From: Alicyclobacillus pomorum DSM 14955
Lineage (GTDB): Bacteria; Bacillota; Bacilli; Alicyclobacillales; Alicyclobacillaceae
Direction of reading: 5' to 3'
NCBI RefSeq assembly: GCF_000472905.1
Contig: NZ_AXAR01000001.1
Coordinates: 1 to 64,000, forward strand
DNA: 64,000 nucleotides
In this document: piece by piece, positions 17,450 to 26,031 of the stretch
Layout: each line of letters starts with the position of its first letter
How positions within the stretch are numbered: position 1 is the first letter of the stretch
Notes under the pieces: generated by a model
What the model was told of the DNA's origin: nothing
Database searches by the model: none
The model's input: only the letters and a program-made list of their open reading frames with translations
Made by a program: the position numbers and the translations under genes

Positions 17450-18631
17450 ATGCGACCACTGACGGGCATCAAGGTATTGGATCTCAGTCGTGTCTTAGCG
17501 GGGCCATTTTGTTCGCAAATTTTAAGTGACCTTGGTGCAGACGTGATCAAGGTGGAGAGTCTGGAAGGTGATGAAACGCGTCGGTACGAGCCGGTGGTGG
17601 ATGGAGTCAGCTGCTACTATCTGGCGTTCAACCGCAATAAGCGGAGTATCGCGCTGAACTTGAAGACGAGCGAGGCGCAGGACATCATACGTGAACTGGT
17701 CAGAGATGCGGATGTTCTGATTGAGAACTTTCGGTATGGAACCATGGACCAGTGGGGGCTGGGGTACGAAGCCCTGAAAGAAATCAATCCGCGGTTGGTG
17801 TACTGTTCCATCAGTGGTTTTGGCAGAACGGGTCCGCTCAAGGACCGCCCTGGGTACGACTTGGTCATGCAGGCGTTCAGTGGCTTGATGTCTGTCACGG
17901 GGGTTGAGGAGGGACCACCAGTCCGTACGGGATGGTCCATTGTGGATCTGACAGCCGGAATGTGGGCCGCCCTCAGCATTCAGGCTGCTCTTTTGCAACG
18001 GAACCAGACGGGAAAGGGCCAGTTTGTCGAATCCAGCCTGTTTGAAGGGCAACTCGGTTTGATGACGTACTATGCCACGACCTACTTCGCCACAGGGCAA
18101 GTTGGTCAGCGATTGGGCTCCGCCCACTTCAGTCTCGCACCGTACCAAGCGTTTCAGACGAAGGATGGGTATGTCATTATTGCTGTCGGCAACGATAGGC
18201 TGTTTGCGAAATTGTGCAAAGGACTGGGTGCAGCCACGTTGCTCGAAGACGAGCGCTTTCAGTCTAATGCGCTGCGTGTTCGCAACCGCAAGGAATTGGC
18301 CAAGCTCCTGGAGAAACGCACCAGGCAGTATGAATCCAGCGAGCTGGTGGAACTGATGGACCAAAGCGGGGTTCCCTGTGCGCCCGTGCAAACGATTGAC
18401 CAAGTCTTGAACCACGAGCAGGTGGCGGAGCGGGAGATGGTTCTTGCGTGCGATTACCCCGGGGTGGGTCCGGTGCGCATGTTGCGTTCACCGTTTCGGT
18501 TCTCCGAATCCGAGGTGAAGTTGGAACGCCGACCTCCGCTATTGAGTGAGCATGCTGAGGAAATTTTGGCAGACCTCGGACTTTCCAAAGAGCGGATTGC
18601 GCAATTGAAACAAGCCGGAATTGTACTGTAG
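17450..18631 (+). CDS. CaiB/BaiF family (family III) CoA-transferase
   Basis: This 393-residue protein moves CoA between carboxylic acids. It has the typical start LTGIKVLDLSRVLAGPFCSQILSDLGADVIKVE, the conserved NRNKRSIALNLK stretch, the catalytic Asp context RPGYDLVMQAFSGLMSVTG, and the C-terminal VPCAPVQTIDQVL. Paired with the acyl-CoA dehydrogenase just upstream, it probably activates an organic acid whose CoA ester is then oxidised. The IclR regulator downstream fits a substrate-induced catabolic unit. The actual acid is unknown. Confidence 0.94.
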   Translation: MRPLTGIKVLDLSRVLAGPFCSQILSDLGADVIKVESLEGDETRRYEPVVDGVSCYYLAFNRNKRSIALNLKTSEAQDIIRELVRDADVLIENFRYGTMDQWGLGYEALKEINPRLVYCSISGFGRTGPLKDRPGYDLVMQAFSGLMSVTGVEEGPPVRTGWSIVDLTAGMWAALSIQAALLQRNQTGKGQFVESSLFEGQLGLMTYYATTYFATGQVGQRLGSAHFSLAPYQAFQTKDGYVIIAVGNDRLFAKLCKGLGAATLLEDERFQSNALRVRNRKELAKLLEKRTRQYESSELVELMDQSGVPCAPVQTIDQVLNHEQVAEREMVLACDYPGVGPVRMLRSPFRFSESEVKLERRPPLLSEHAEEILADLGLSKERIAQLKQAGIVL

Positions 18632-18817
18632 AGATTGCAGAGGCCCAACCATGCGGAAACGGTCCTACTGACCTTGATTCGAGTCTGTCTGAACGGCGGA
18701 TGGACAGGCAGTCACATCGTTCATTACATTGAACCTGTTTTTCACCACTCAAGTGGTCCGGACGCACCGGTCCATGCCATTCGGTGCCCGGTCCTACGAT
18801 GGAATGGGGTCTGCTCT

Positions 18818-19612
18818 GTGGATTATCAAGTTCCTTCCGTGGCGCTGGCAATGCGCATGCTCAAGTTGCTCAGCCGCTACAAGTACAAGCGCTGTTCATT
18901 GAAAGAGATATCTGATCTCTTGGACGCAAATCCGACCACGTGTTTGCGGGTTCTTCGGACCTTGGCGCGAGAGGATTTTATCCAATTCAATCCGGAGACG
19001 AAAAAATATAGTCTGGGTCCGTATCTCATCCCGTTAGGGAACCGGGCCCTAGAGCTCAACGACTCGGTTGCGACCATCCTTCGGGAACTCAAATCCATTG
19101 CGGAACTGACCGGTTTTACCACTGTGTTGATTGAGCGACTGCAGGACAACCACTTGATTTATATTGGCTCCGAGGAGTCTCCCAATGACGACGTGAAAAT
19201 ATCGGTCTCCATCGGACAACAGTTTCCGATTGGCGGCGTGGCGTTTGGTCGGTGCTTCTTAGCGTACGATGATGAACAACAGTGGCCGAGGTTGATCCAA
19301 GAAGGCGTGTTGAGAAGTGGGGAGGATGTCCCGGCAGATCCGGAGACGTTGATTCGCAAGCTACAAGAGATCAGGAAACAGGGGTACGCTGTTTCACACG
19401 GCGAGTTGACACCTGGGATATCGTCCTTTGCTGCACCCATCTTCGATAAAGCAGGGAACGTGGAATTTGTCTTGGCATGCCTTGCCATGACGTCACAATT
19501 GGACCATGAGCAGGGACAGCGCGCCATTGCAGTGTTGGTGGAGAAGACACGCAAGTTGTCGGAATGGAACGGGTTTCAACACAGACCGACAAACGGGCCC
19601 GTGTTTGGATGA
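18818..19612 (+). CDS. IclR-family transcriptional regulator
   Basis: About 265 residues. The N-terminal winged helix includes LKEISDLLDANPTTCLRVLRTLARED (about residues 25-55), and the rest is the IclR effector domain with ISVSIGQQFPIGGVAFGRCFLAY and HGELTPGISSFAAPIFD. The open frame reaches back to 18635, but the GTG at 18818 with GGGGT upstream fits the family length. It lies 186 bases after the CoA-transferase and likely controls the acyl-CoA cluster. The gap between them shows no gene. Confidence 0.9.
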   Translation: MDYQVPSVALAMRMLKLLSRYKYKRCSLKEISDLLDANPTTCLRVLRTLAREDFIQFNPETKKYSLGPYLIPLGNRALELNDSVATILRELKSIAELTGFTTVLIERLQDNHLIYIGSEESPNDDVKISVSIGQQFPIGGVAFGRCFLAYDDEQQWPRLIQEGVLRSGEDVPADPETLIRKLQEIRKQGYAVSHGELTPGISSFAAPIFDKAGNVEFVLACLAMTSQLDHEQGQRAIAVLVEKTRKLSEWNGFQHRPTNGPVFG

Positions 19613-19635
19613 GTTGTCCATCCGTTTCCGCTGCG

Positions 19636-19658
19636 GGGGATCAGCCATTGCTGACCCC
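19636..19658. other. Hairpin between convergent iclR-type gene and spoVR
   Basis: GGGG(A)TCAGC pairs with GCTGACCCC across a 4-nt loop with one bulged A. It sits 24 bases after the regulator stop and 40 before the spoVR stop. It lacks a long T-tract on either strand. Confidence 0.5.
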
Positions 19659-19698
19659 TCTCGCCGCGGCGGGTCGAATGGTACTGGACATCCGACGA

Positions 19699-21093
19699 TT
19701 ATACGGCTTTCCGCTGTGTCGTGGTTCCGTCAAAAACAAATTCGACGGGGCGGCCATTCACAAGGGTCTGGAGCGTCACGGGCTGTCCCCATAGCCGATA
19801 CACGTTGGGCAGCGTTCGTTCAATGTACTCAACATCTAGTTCCTGGCCTTCAAACGAGTGGGTGATACGCAGCCCACGGGGGTCCTTGGGATTCTCGTTG
19901 GTCACGTACAGGGTCGGGAATCCACCGTTGGTGCGTTGCTGGACAAGGATGTCTCGGATGACTTCGTAATCCCGCTCAACCACCACCCAATCGATACCTC
20001 TCTTCTCGTACAAGTACAAGTCACACTCATCCACGACGTCTTGGTTCAGGTAGTTGCGAAGAAAACTTGTGTCAGACTCGCACTCCCGGACTTCAAACAT
20101 CTTCTCTCTACCGTATTTCCGTTCGATATCCCGCCAGATAGCAAGCCCGACGTTGTAAGGGTTGAGGGTGTATCGGTTCGGTTGCGTCACGCCGGCCGTG
20201 AGTTGAGCGAAATCGATGGCGTCCTGGCCGTCCAGATCCATCGCTTGCATGAGCTCGGTGTGCCAATAGGTCGCCCAACCTTCATTCATGATTTTGGTTT
20301 CCAGTTGCGGCCAGAAGTACAGCATTTCGTCGTGTACTACCGAGATGACGTCGCGCTCCCAATCTTCGAGATGACGACTGTGTTCGACGATGTACATCAA
20401 CAGGTCTTTCGAGTGCCCTGGTTCAGGTGAGTGGAGGCGAGTTGCACCGGTCGACCGTTCGTTGCGAATGACATCCGCGATGCGTGAACGGGTGCTGTTT
20501 TCTTCCGATTTGGGCTGGCCGATGGACCAAAGGTCATCGTATGGGCTCCGGCCAGCTTTTTTCACTTCCTGTTCGGGGACGTGGGCTCTCGAACGCCAGG
20601 ATGCATCCACATGTTCCTGGATGGAGAGAGCGGCATCCAGTATTTCTTCCATGCGGTTTATCCCGTACATTTCCTCATATTTCCGAAATCGCTCTGCAGA
20701 TGCCGCCATGGAATCGACCATCCGACGGTTGGTATAGCGGAAGCGGGCGTTATTCTTGAAGAAATCGCTGTGCCCAAGCACGTGAGCGACAATCATCTCA
20801 TTCTGCAGGACGGTATTGGAGTCCAGCAAGAATGCGAAACATGGGTCGTTGTTGACGACGAGCTCGTAGATGCGCGACAGGCCGAGATCGAAGTCCAGCT
20901 TCTGACGGTAATATTGCTTGCCAAAGCTCCAGTGGCTGTATCGGGTGGGCATACCAAATCCAGCAATGGTGTAGACGACGTCCGCGGGACAAATCTCGTA
21001 CCGCATGTCGAAGAAATCGAGTCCATAGGACCGCGCCTGTGACTCCATCCATGCAATGGATTCCTCCAAACGAGCATAGTCCTCTTGCTTCAT
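19699..21093 (-). CDS. spoVR: SpoVR family protein
   Basis: This 464-residue protein is collinear with SpoVR, which in Bacillus subtilis affects spore cortex formation. Typical stretches are LDFFDMRYEICPADVVYTIAGFGMPTRYSHWSFG, then LAHVLGHSDFFKNN-like sequence with conserved histidines, and MNEGWATYWHTE. The biochemical activity is not known; the His/Glu-rich motifs hint at metal binding. The ATG overlaps the yhbH stop (ATGA), so it is translated from the yhbH message. It is the third gene of the prkA-yhbH-spoVR block, which many bacteria conserve together. Confidence 0.96.
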   Translation of the reverse strand: MKQEDYARLEESIAWMESQARSYGLDFFDMRYEICPADVVYTIAGFGMPTRYSHWSFGKQYYRQKLDFDLGLSRIYELVVNNDPCFAFLLDSNTVLQNEMIVAHVLGHSDFFKNNARFRYTNRRMVDSMAASAERFRKYEEMYGINRMEEILDAALSIQEHVDASWRSRAHVPEQEVKKAGRSPYDDLWSIGQPKSEENSTRSRIADVIRNERSTGATRLHSPEPGHSKDLLMYIVEHSRHLEDWERDVISVVHDEMLYFWPQLETKIMNEGWATYWHTELMQAMDLDGQDAIDFAQLTAGVTQPNRYTLNPYNVGLAIWRDIERKYGREKMFEVRECESDTSFLRNYLNQDVVDECDLYLYEKRGIDWVVVERDYEVIRDILVQQRTNGGFPTLYVTNENPKDPRGLRITHSFEGQELDVEYIERTLPNVYRLWGQPVTLQTLVNGRPVEFVFDGTTTQRKAV

Positions 21094-22217
21094 GCACTGG
21101 TCACTTCCTTTCTTTGAAAGAAAAGGCGCAACGCGTTCAGGATTTGCTTATTATCCGTGATACTGGTCCACCGGAACTCCGGTTGATGCAGACTTTCTAC
21201 AGCCTTAGAGAGCACCGTCGTGCGGCTGTACGAGTTGACTTCGAGATAGCCAATCATCGATGCTACGTTGCACAGTTCGCCAATCAATGTCACCGTTCGT
21301 TCATTGTCACTGAACAGATTGTCCCCGTCGCTGACATACATCAGGTAGATGTTCCACAGTTCCGGCGGATAATCGGACTGAATCAAGTCTTTCGCGGCTT
21401 GGAACACGGAAGAACACAGGGTTCCGCCACTTTCTCTGACAGTGTAGAAGGTGTCCTTATTGGTTTCATACGCTTCAGTATGGTGGACGAGGTAGCGCAT
21501 ATCCACGTGCGAGTATTGCTTTTTCAGGAATTTCTCCATCCAGAAAAAGAACGTTCTCGCTACGTATTTTTCGGATGCGCCCATACTTCCCGAGACATCC
21601 ATCATGGCGATGACCACGGCGCCCGTTTCCGGGCGTACCGTGTCTTCCCACGTCTTGAAGCGCAAGTCATCTTCGGTAATGGTCAGTCTGTGACCCTTGT
21701 TTTTACTTCTGCGCAACGCTTCTATCAATGTTCGTTTGCGGTCGATATTGGACCGGATTCCTTTGTTGCGTATATCCGTAAAATCAAAACCATCGGTCAT
21801 GATGTTCTTCGTCTGTGGCTTATCTTTTAAGTTGGGCAGGCAAAGTTCGGAAAACAAGGCGTCTTCAATTTCTTCCAGCGTGACATCTACTTCCAGGTTG
21901 TGTTCTCCGGGTTGGTCACCCGCACCGGCTCCAGGGGCGCTCGGCCCCGGGATAGCCTTACCGATGGATTGTCCTTGTTGCCCGGGGCCTTGTCCCGCGT
22001 GTTTTTGCTTGCCGTAGTCATACCGGAAATGTGGCTCATCGAGCTGTTTTACCGGGATCCGCACCGTGCGTTTGCCATCCGATAGGATGATGTCATGGTG
22101 AGAGACGATGTCTGCGAGGTTGCCACGGATGGCCTCCTTAATCTTCTCACGGTGTCGCGCCTGCGCCCGCTGGCCTCGTCGGTCCAGCGACCAGTCGTCG
22201 TGTACCAAAATACCCAT
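21090..22217 (-). CDS. yhbH: YhbH family protein (DUF444), sporulation-associated
   Basis: 375 residues. The N-terminus has the DUF444 start with RRGQRAQARHREKIKEAI. Residues about 90-125 are a Gly/Pro/Ala-rich linker, and the C-terminal half is a von Willebrand A-like domain with the metal-ion-dependent adhesion motif DVSGSMG. A good AAAGGAGGGG precedes the ATG. In Bacillus and in gamma-proteobacteria (YeaH) it is co-encoded with PrkA/YeaG and SpoVR/YcgB, which suggests one shared stress or sporulation pathway. Confidence 0.96.
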   Translation of the reverse strand: MGILVHDDWSLDRRGQRAQARHREKIKEAIRGNLADIVSHHDIILSDGKRTVRIPVKQLDEPHFRYDYGKQKHAGQGPGQQGQSIGKAIPGPSAPGAGAGDQPGEHNLEVDVTLEEIEDALFSELCLPNLKDKPQTKNIMTDGFDFTDIRNKGIRSNIDRKRTLIEALRRSKNKGHRLTITEDDLRFKTWEDTVRPETGAVVIAMMDVSGSMGASEKYVARTFFFWMEKFLKKQYSHVDMRYLVHHTEAYETNKDTFYTVRESGGTLCSSVFQAAKDLIQSDYPPELWNIYLMYVSDGDNLFSDNERTVTLIGELCNVASMIGYLEVNSYSRTTVLSKAVESLHQPEFRWTSITDNKQILNALRLFFQRKEVTSA

Positions 22218-22239
22218 CGTGTCCCCTCCTTTTGTCGCT

Positions 22240-22254
22240 ATTTTGCAAATCGCT
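22240..22254 (-). repeat. AGCGATTTGCAAAAT repeat, single arm
   Basis: This is a perfect 15-base copy (read ATTTTGCAAATCGCT on the plus strand). It lies in the 62-bp spacer between prkA and yhbH, about 10 bases upstream of the yhbH ribosome binding site. Confidence 0.85.
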
Positions 22255-22279
22255 GACTTTCCGAATGCTGGCTTTCTGT

Positions 22280-24166
22280 TTAACGGTTCAACAAGCTTCC
22301 CACGTATTTCAAGACCTCATTTGCACAGATGTGACAGTACCCGTGCTTTTCCACAAGGGTCTCGTGGACCTGGTTAATCCGCTTGAGTTGGTCGGGGTCG
22401 GGTGTCTTGGCGTTCGTGGTAATTTTGACAACGTCTTTCAGGTCATTGAACAGTTTCCGTTCAATGGCTTCTTTCAACCGTTCGTGCGAATCGTAGGAAA
22501 AAACTTTTCCCCGTCGGGCGTAAGAAGACATCCGGATGAGAATCTCTTCGCGGAATTGTGTCTTGGCGTTGTCGCTTACGCCAATCTGTTCCTCGATGGA
22601 GCGCATGAGTGTTTCATCGGGATCGACTTCTTCGTCTGTGATGGGATCCTTCAGCTTTTGCTTGTTGCAGTACGCTTCCACATTGTCCAGGTAGTTGTTG
22701 AACAGGGACTGTGCAGATTCTTCGTAGGAATAAACGAAGGCTTTCTGCACTTCCTTTTTCACCACTTCGTCATACTCCTGGCGGGCGGCACCGATGTAGT
22801 TGAGGAGCTTTTCCTTATCCGCCGGGGAGATGCTCGCGTGCTGATCCAATCCGTCTTTCAAAGACCGCAAAATGTCGAGGGCATTAATGCACGTTGACTC
22901 ATTGCGGACGAGGGCGGAGGAAATGCGGTTGATGACATACCGCGGATCAATCCCACTCATGCCCTCGAGCGGATGTTCGCTTTGCAGTTCCTTTACGTCA
23001 ATGTCGTTTCCTTCCACCGATTGGCCGTCGTACAGTTTTAGCTTTTTCAGCAAATCGGCCTTTGTCGATTCCTTCAACCGGGATAAGACGGAGAAGATGG
23101 CCGCTGTACGGAGACCATGAGGGGCCACATGGACATGGCGCAAGTCACTTTGTGCAACGAGCTTCTCGTAGATTCTGACTTCGTCGCTGACACGCAAGGT
23201 GTAGGGAATGGGCATGACGACCATCCGGGAATGCAAGGCTTCGTTCTTCTTGTTTGAGATAAACGTCTGGTACTCTGTTTCGTTGGTATGTGCAATGACC
23301 AGTTCATCTGCGCTGATGAGTGCGAATCGGCCGGCTTTAAAGTTGCCTTCTTGTGTCAGGCTGAGCAGGTGGTACAAAAACTTGCTGTCAATCTTCAACA
23401 TCTCTTGCATTTCCAAGATGCCACGATTGGCCTTGTTCAGTTCTCCATCAAATCGAAATGCACGTGGATCCGACTCTGATCCGTATTCGGCGATGGTCGA
23501 AAAGTCGATGCTCCCGGTCAGTTCCGAGATATCCTGAGACTTTGGATCAGACGGGCTGAACGTGCCGATGCCGACGCGCCTGCCTTCACTAAACAGAACA
23601 CGTTCTACGGGCATTTTCAGGATGTCTCCATTGAACTCTTCGTCCAACCGCAATTGACAGACTGGGCACAAGTCTCCTTCAATGTGCACGTGCAATTCTT
23701 TTTCCATCTCAGCCCGAAGTTTGTGCGGGATGAGGTGTAGAGGCTCCTCATGCATGGGGCAGCCTTTGATTCCGTAGACGGCACCTCGGTCTGTGCGGCT
23801 GTATGCCTCTAAGCCGCGTTTCAATAAGGTAACGAGAGACGACTTGCCGCCGCTGACGGGACCCATCAGCAGGAGGATTCGCTTACGGACGTCCAGGCGA
23901 CGGGCTGCCGAGTGGAAATACTCTTCCACCAGCCGCTCGAGAGGAATTTGGAGTCCGAAAAGTTCATTTTCGAAAAAGTGGTAAATCTTGTGCCCGTCCA
24001 CTTCTTCCACGCCGGCTGAGACAATCATGTCGTAGACTCTCGCATGTGCCGTGTTCGCCACTGCTGGGTTTTGCTCCACAATCCCTAAATATTGTTCGAA
24101 CGTACCTTCCCACTGTAGTTCTCGCTCGTGTTCCTTAAATTCTCTCAATCGTAGTGCAAGGCTCAC
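22280..24166 (-). CDS. prkA: PrkA-type serine protein kinase / AAA protein
   Basis: 628 residues, full length for PrkA. The N-terminal AAA-like domain has the P-loop MGPVSGGKSSLVTLL (about residue 100), followed by a zinc-ribbon-like stretch CPMHEEPLHLI...CPVCQLRLDEEF (about 135-180). The C-terminal part covers the family's predicted kinase domain. In Bacillus subtilis PrkA acts in sporulation and sigma-K control, and in enterobacteria the homologue YeaG acts in nitrogen stress. AAGGAGG precedes the GTG start. It heads the prkA-yhbH-spoVR operon. Confidence 0.96.
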   Translation of the reverse strand: MSLALRLREFKEHERELQWEGTFEQYLGIVEQNPAVANTAHARVYDMIVSAGVEEVDGHKIYHFFENELFGLQIPLERLVEEYFHSAARRLDVRKRILLLMGPVSGGKSSLVTLLKRGLEAYSRTDRGAVYGIKGCPMHEEPLHLIPHKLRAEMEKELHVHIEGDLCPVCQLRLDEEFNGDILKMPVERVLFSEGRRVGIGTFSPSDPKSQDISELTGSIDFSTIAEYGSESDPRAFRFDGELNKANRGILEMQEMLKIDSKFLYHLLSLTQEGNFKAGRFALISADELVIAHTNETEYQTFISNKKNEALHSRMVVMPIPYTLRVSDEVRIYEKLVAQSDLRHVHVAPHGLRTAAIFSVLSRLKESTKADLLKKLKLYDGQSVEGNDIDVKELQSEHPLEGMSGIDPRYVINRISSALVRNESTCINALDILRSLKDGLDQHASISPADKEKLLNYIGAARQEYDEVVKKEVQKAFVYSYEESAQSLFNNYLDNVEAYCNKQKLKDPITDEEVDPDETLMRSIEEQIGVSDNAKTQFREEILIRMSSYARRGKVFSYDSHERLKEAIERKLFNDLKDVVKITTNAKTPDPDQLKRINQVHETLVEKHGYCHICANEVLKYVGSLLNR

Positions 24167-24287
24167 CGTGTTCTCCTCCTTATTCGAATAGGTATTTCAA
24201 CATTGGGAGAGGGAATGAAAGACATGTTGTTAATAAACCAGTGTCGCAATTTTGAGCTAAATTAAACCTGGCAAGAAGAAAAAAGAG

Positions 24288-24443
24288 ATGAATGTGGAGG
24301 AAGTTTCACAAGTGGTGGGACCGATGTGTATCGTACGGGATGGCCATGGCCCTGAATCAACGGAATTACGGGCCTGCGTCATATGCATCCATTGTGGACA
24401 GAGCTTGCTTCAACCCAGGATGTCATCATTCTTTCTGTATTAA
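24288..24443 (+). CDS. Possible 51-residue protein with a cysteine cluster
   Basis: An ATG frame at 24288 runs to TAA at 24441. It encodes MNVEEVSQVVGPMCIVRD and then a cysteine-rich centre CVICIHCGQSLL resembling a small zinc-knuckle. The ribosome binding site is poor (AAAAAAGAG). The stretch lies in a 450-bp gap between divergent prkA and the next gene. The remaining gap is AT-rich and includes GTTTA...TAAAC inverted arms at 24490-24506, perhaps an operator. The Cys spacing is the only real support. Confidence 0.25.
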   Translation: MNVEEVSQVVGPMCIVRDGHGPESTELRACVICIHCGQSLLQPRMSSFFLY

Positions 24444-24614
24444 GGTTATATTAACTTACATAATAAATGAAAATTTAAAATTGATGTTAGTTTACATTAC
24501 ATAAACCATTGATCATTCCGCTCGTCTCCATGTATCGTTGAAATCAAATCTGAGCACAGCGAAGGGGGGATTCCGAACTTGATACCAATCGTGCACAGGG
24601 CAGGAGGTACCACT

Positions 24615-24791
24615 GTGGAAAATTTCAATGTATTTGAAACTGTGATTTTGTCGCGCTCCGACTTGATTCATTGGCCAGCGATTTTGAACGAAATTCGCAG
24701 TCTCGTCGAGTCATCTGACATCAAAGTTGTTGACATTCAGCGAGACAAAGAACAACTCATTGTTGTTTTTCGCAGGCGTTCTTTGGGATAG
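24615..24791 (+). CDS. Small protein of 58 residues, unknown function
   Basis: AGGAGG lies 7 bases before a GTG at 24615 and opens a 58-codon frame. The product has balanced charged and hydrophobic residues (FETVILSRSDLIHWPAILNEIRSLVE, then VVDIQRDKEQLIVVFRRR), so a small alpha/beta fold is plausible. It ends 48 bases before the exporter-like gene and may share its transcript. I recognise no family. Confidence 0.55.
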   Translation: MENFNVFETVILSRSDLIHWPAILNEIRSLVESSDIKVVDIQRDKEQLIVVFRRRSLG

Positions 24792-24839
24792 GCGAAATGT
24801 ACATGAATCCATATGAATCTCGCCGGAGGGATGATTGTG

Positions 24840-25907
24840 ATGAATCGCTTGCGCGGGTCCATGCTTCCAATTGTGACGGGGATGCGCCTGATGGTGCCGA
24901 AAATTGGAGCGCGGACGTTGAAAACTTGCGTCGCCATCGCTTTCTCCGTGATGACTGCACGGTACCTCCACCTCGCCGCTCCGCAATTTGCAGGCATTGT
25001 GTCGGTTCTCGCTGTTCAACCCTCCGTCTATCGTTCTCTCCGTCAGGGCTTTCAACAACTTCTCAGTGCTTTATTGGGGGCTGGTGCTGCCGTTCTGGCG
25101 CTCTACGCCTTTGGCCCTTCTGCATTGACATTTTGTATTGTGCCTTTGCTTCTCATGGGGTTGCATGTGAGATGGCACTGGACAAATTCACTGCTCGTCG
25201 CCGTTGTGATTGCTGTGAATACCATCGGGGCACAGGGCATGTCTTACCTGCACGGGGGGCTTAACCAATTGGCGCTCGTCGGGATTGGCATCGGCTACGG
25301 CAATGCCATCAACCTCCTGTTCAGACCGACACATCGGGCGCGCTCTGGGAGTTTGCTGGCTAGCTGTGAAAAATCTGTCTTCCAGTTGATTCGCGTCGTT
25401 CATCGGGACTTGGAACGAGGAATCGCCACGCCGTATCCAGTATTCCGGCGGACCATAGACCGCGTCCGAGAATCTCTCGAGGAGGGCAAGCGAATTGCCG
25501 GGTACGTGCGTGAAGACCAGAGGTACGGGCGCGTTGTTGAGGAAAATACGCTGGACGCCTTCCATGCGTTAGAGTCCATGGTGGAGCGTGTACGGGATAT
25601 GAACAAGACGCTTCAAAGATTGTCCAATCTGCAAAGACGGTCTGACCTGGTTCGGCTGGCCGCGTTGCTTCTACGGATTCAGCGACGCATCATTTGGGGA
25701 AAACCGTGCCATTTCCATTGGGTCGATGCTGCATACGCGAATGTGGAAGCGCGTTTTTATCGGGGACCGTTGCCCGCTACCCATGAGCGCTTTGTTCAGC
25801 AAGCGACCGAATATCACCTGTTTATGTTTTTGAAAGAGTACTACGGGAAGTTAAAGGATTTGCGCGTAGACAGCCGTCATGCGCTCGATGCGGCTCACAT
25901 TGGCTGA
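24840..25907 (+). CDS. FUSC/aromatic acid exporter (ArAE) family membrane protein
   Basis: About 355 residues. The N-terminal 150 residues hold closely packed hydrophobic helices (IGARTLKTCVAIAFSVMTARYL is the typical opening, followed by AGIVSVLAVQPSVYRSLRQGFQQLLSALLGAGAAV). The C-terminal 200 residues are cytoplasmic and helical, with many Arg and Glu. This is the layout of the Bacillus-type ArAE_1/DUF939 proteins, thought to export small aromatic acids or amphiphiles. The start is the ATG 9 bases after GGAGGG. A 20-bp palindrome follows its stop. Confidence 0.85.
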   Translation: MNRLRGSMLPIVTGMRLMVPKIGARTLKTCVAIAFSVMTARYLHLAAPQFAGIVSVLAVQPSVYRSLRQGFQQLLSALLGAGAAVLALYAFGPSALTFCIVPLLLMGLHVRWHWTNSLLVAVVIAVNTIGAQGMSYLHGGLNQLALVGIGIGYGNAINLLFRPTHRARSGSLLASCEKSVFQLIRVVHRDLERGIATPYPVFRRTIDRVRESLEEGKRIAGYVREDQRYGRVVEENTLDAFHALESMVERVRDMNKTLQRLSNLQRRSDLVRLAALLLRIQRRIIWGKPCHFHWVDAAYANVEARFYRGPLPATHERFVQQATEYHLFMFLKEYYGKLKDLRVDSRHALDAAHIG

Positions 25908-25961
25908 AAGCAAGTGCGAACGAAATTTGTTCTCGAACCTGCTAGGTCATATCCCATAGCT

Positions 25962-26006
25962 GAAATAATAATTGCAGAAACATTGAGTTTCTGCAATTAT
26001 TATTTC
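25962..26006. promoter_or_regulatory. Perfect 20-bp palindrome, candidate operator
   Basis: The arms GAAATAATAATTGCAGAAAC and its exact complement flank a 5-base centre ATTGA. The inner part, GAAAC-N5-GTTTC inside TTGCA...TGCAA, has the spacing of operators used by RpiR/MurR-type regulators, and such a regulator is encoded 1.4 kb downstream. It lies 25 bases before the aminotransferase pseudogene. As RNA it lacks a T-tract, so a DNA operator is more likely than a terminator. Confidence 0.6.
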
Positions 26007-26031
26007 ATAACACAATATTGGTGGCATACCA

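Noticed and set aside
17522-18415. 297-codon minus-strand frame opposite the CoA-transferase
   Set aside because: The plus strand encodes a clear CaiB/BaiF protein over the same bases; the antisense product matches nothing and has shadow-type composition.
24292-24504. 70-codon plus-strand frame in the prkA upstream gap
   Set aside because: No ribosome binding site, ends in AT-rich noncoding-like sequence; the alternative frame with a Cys cluster at 24288 is more protein-like.
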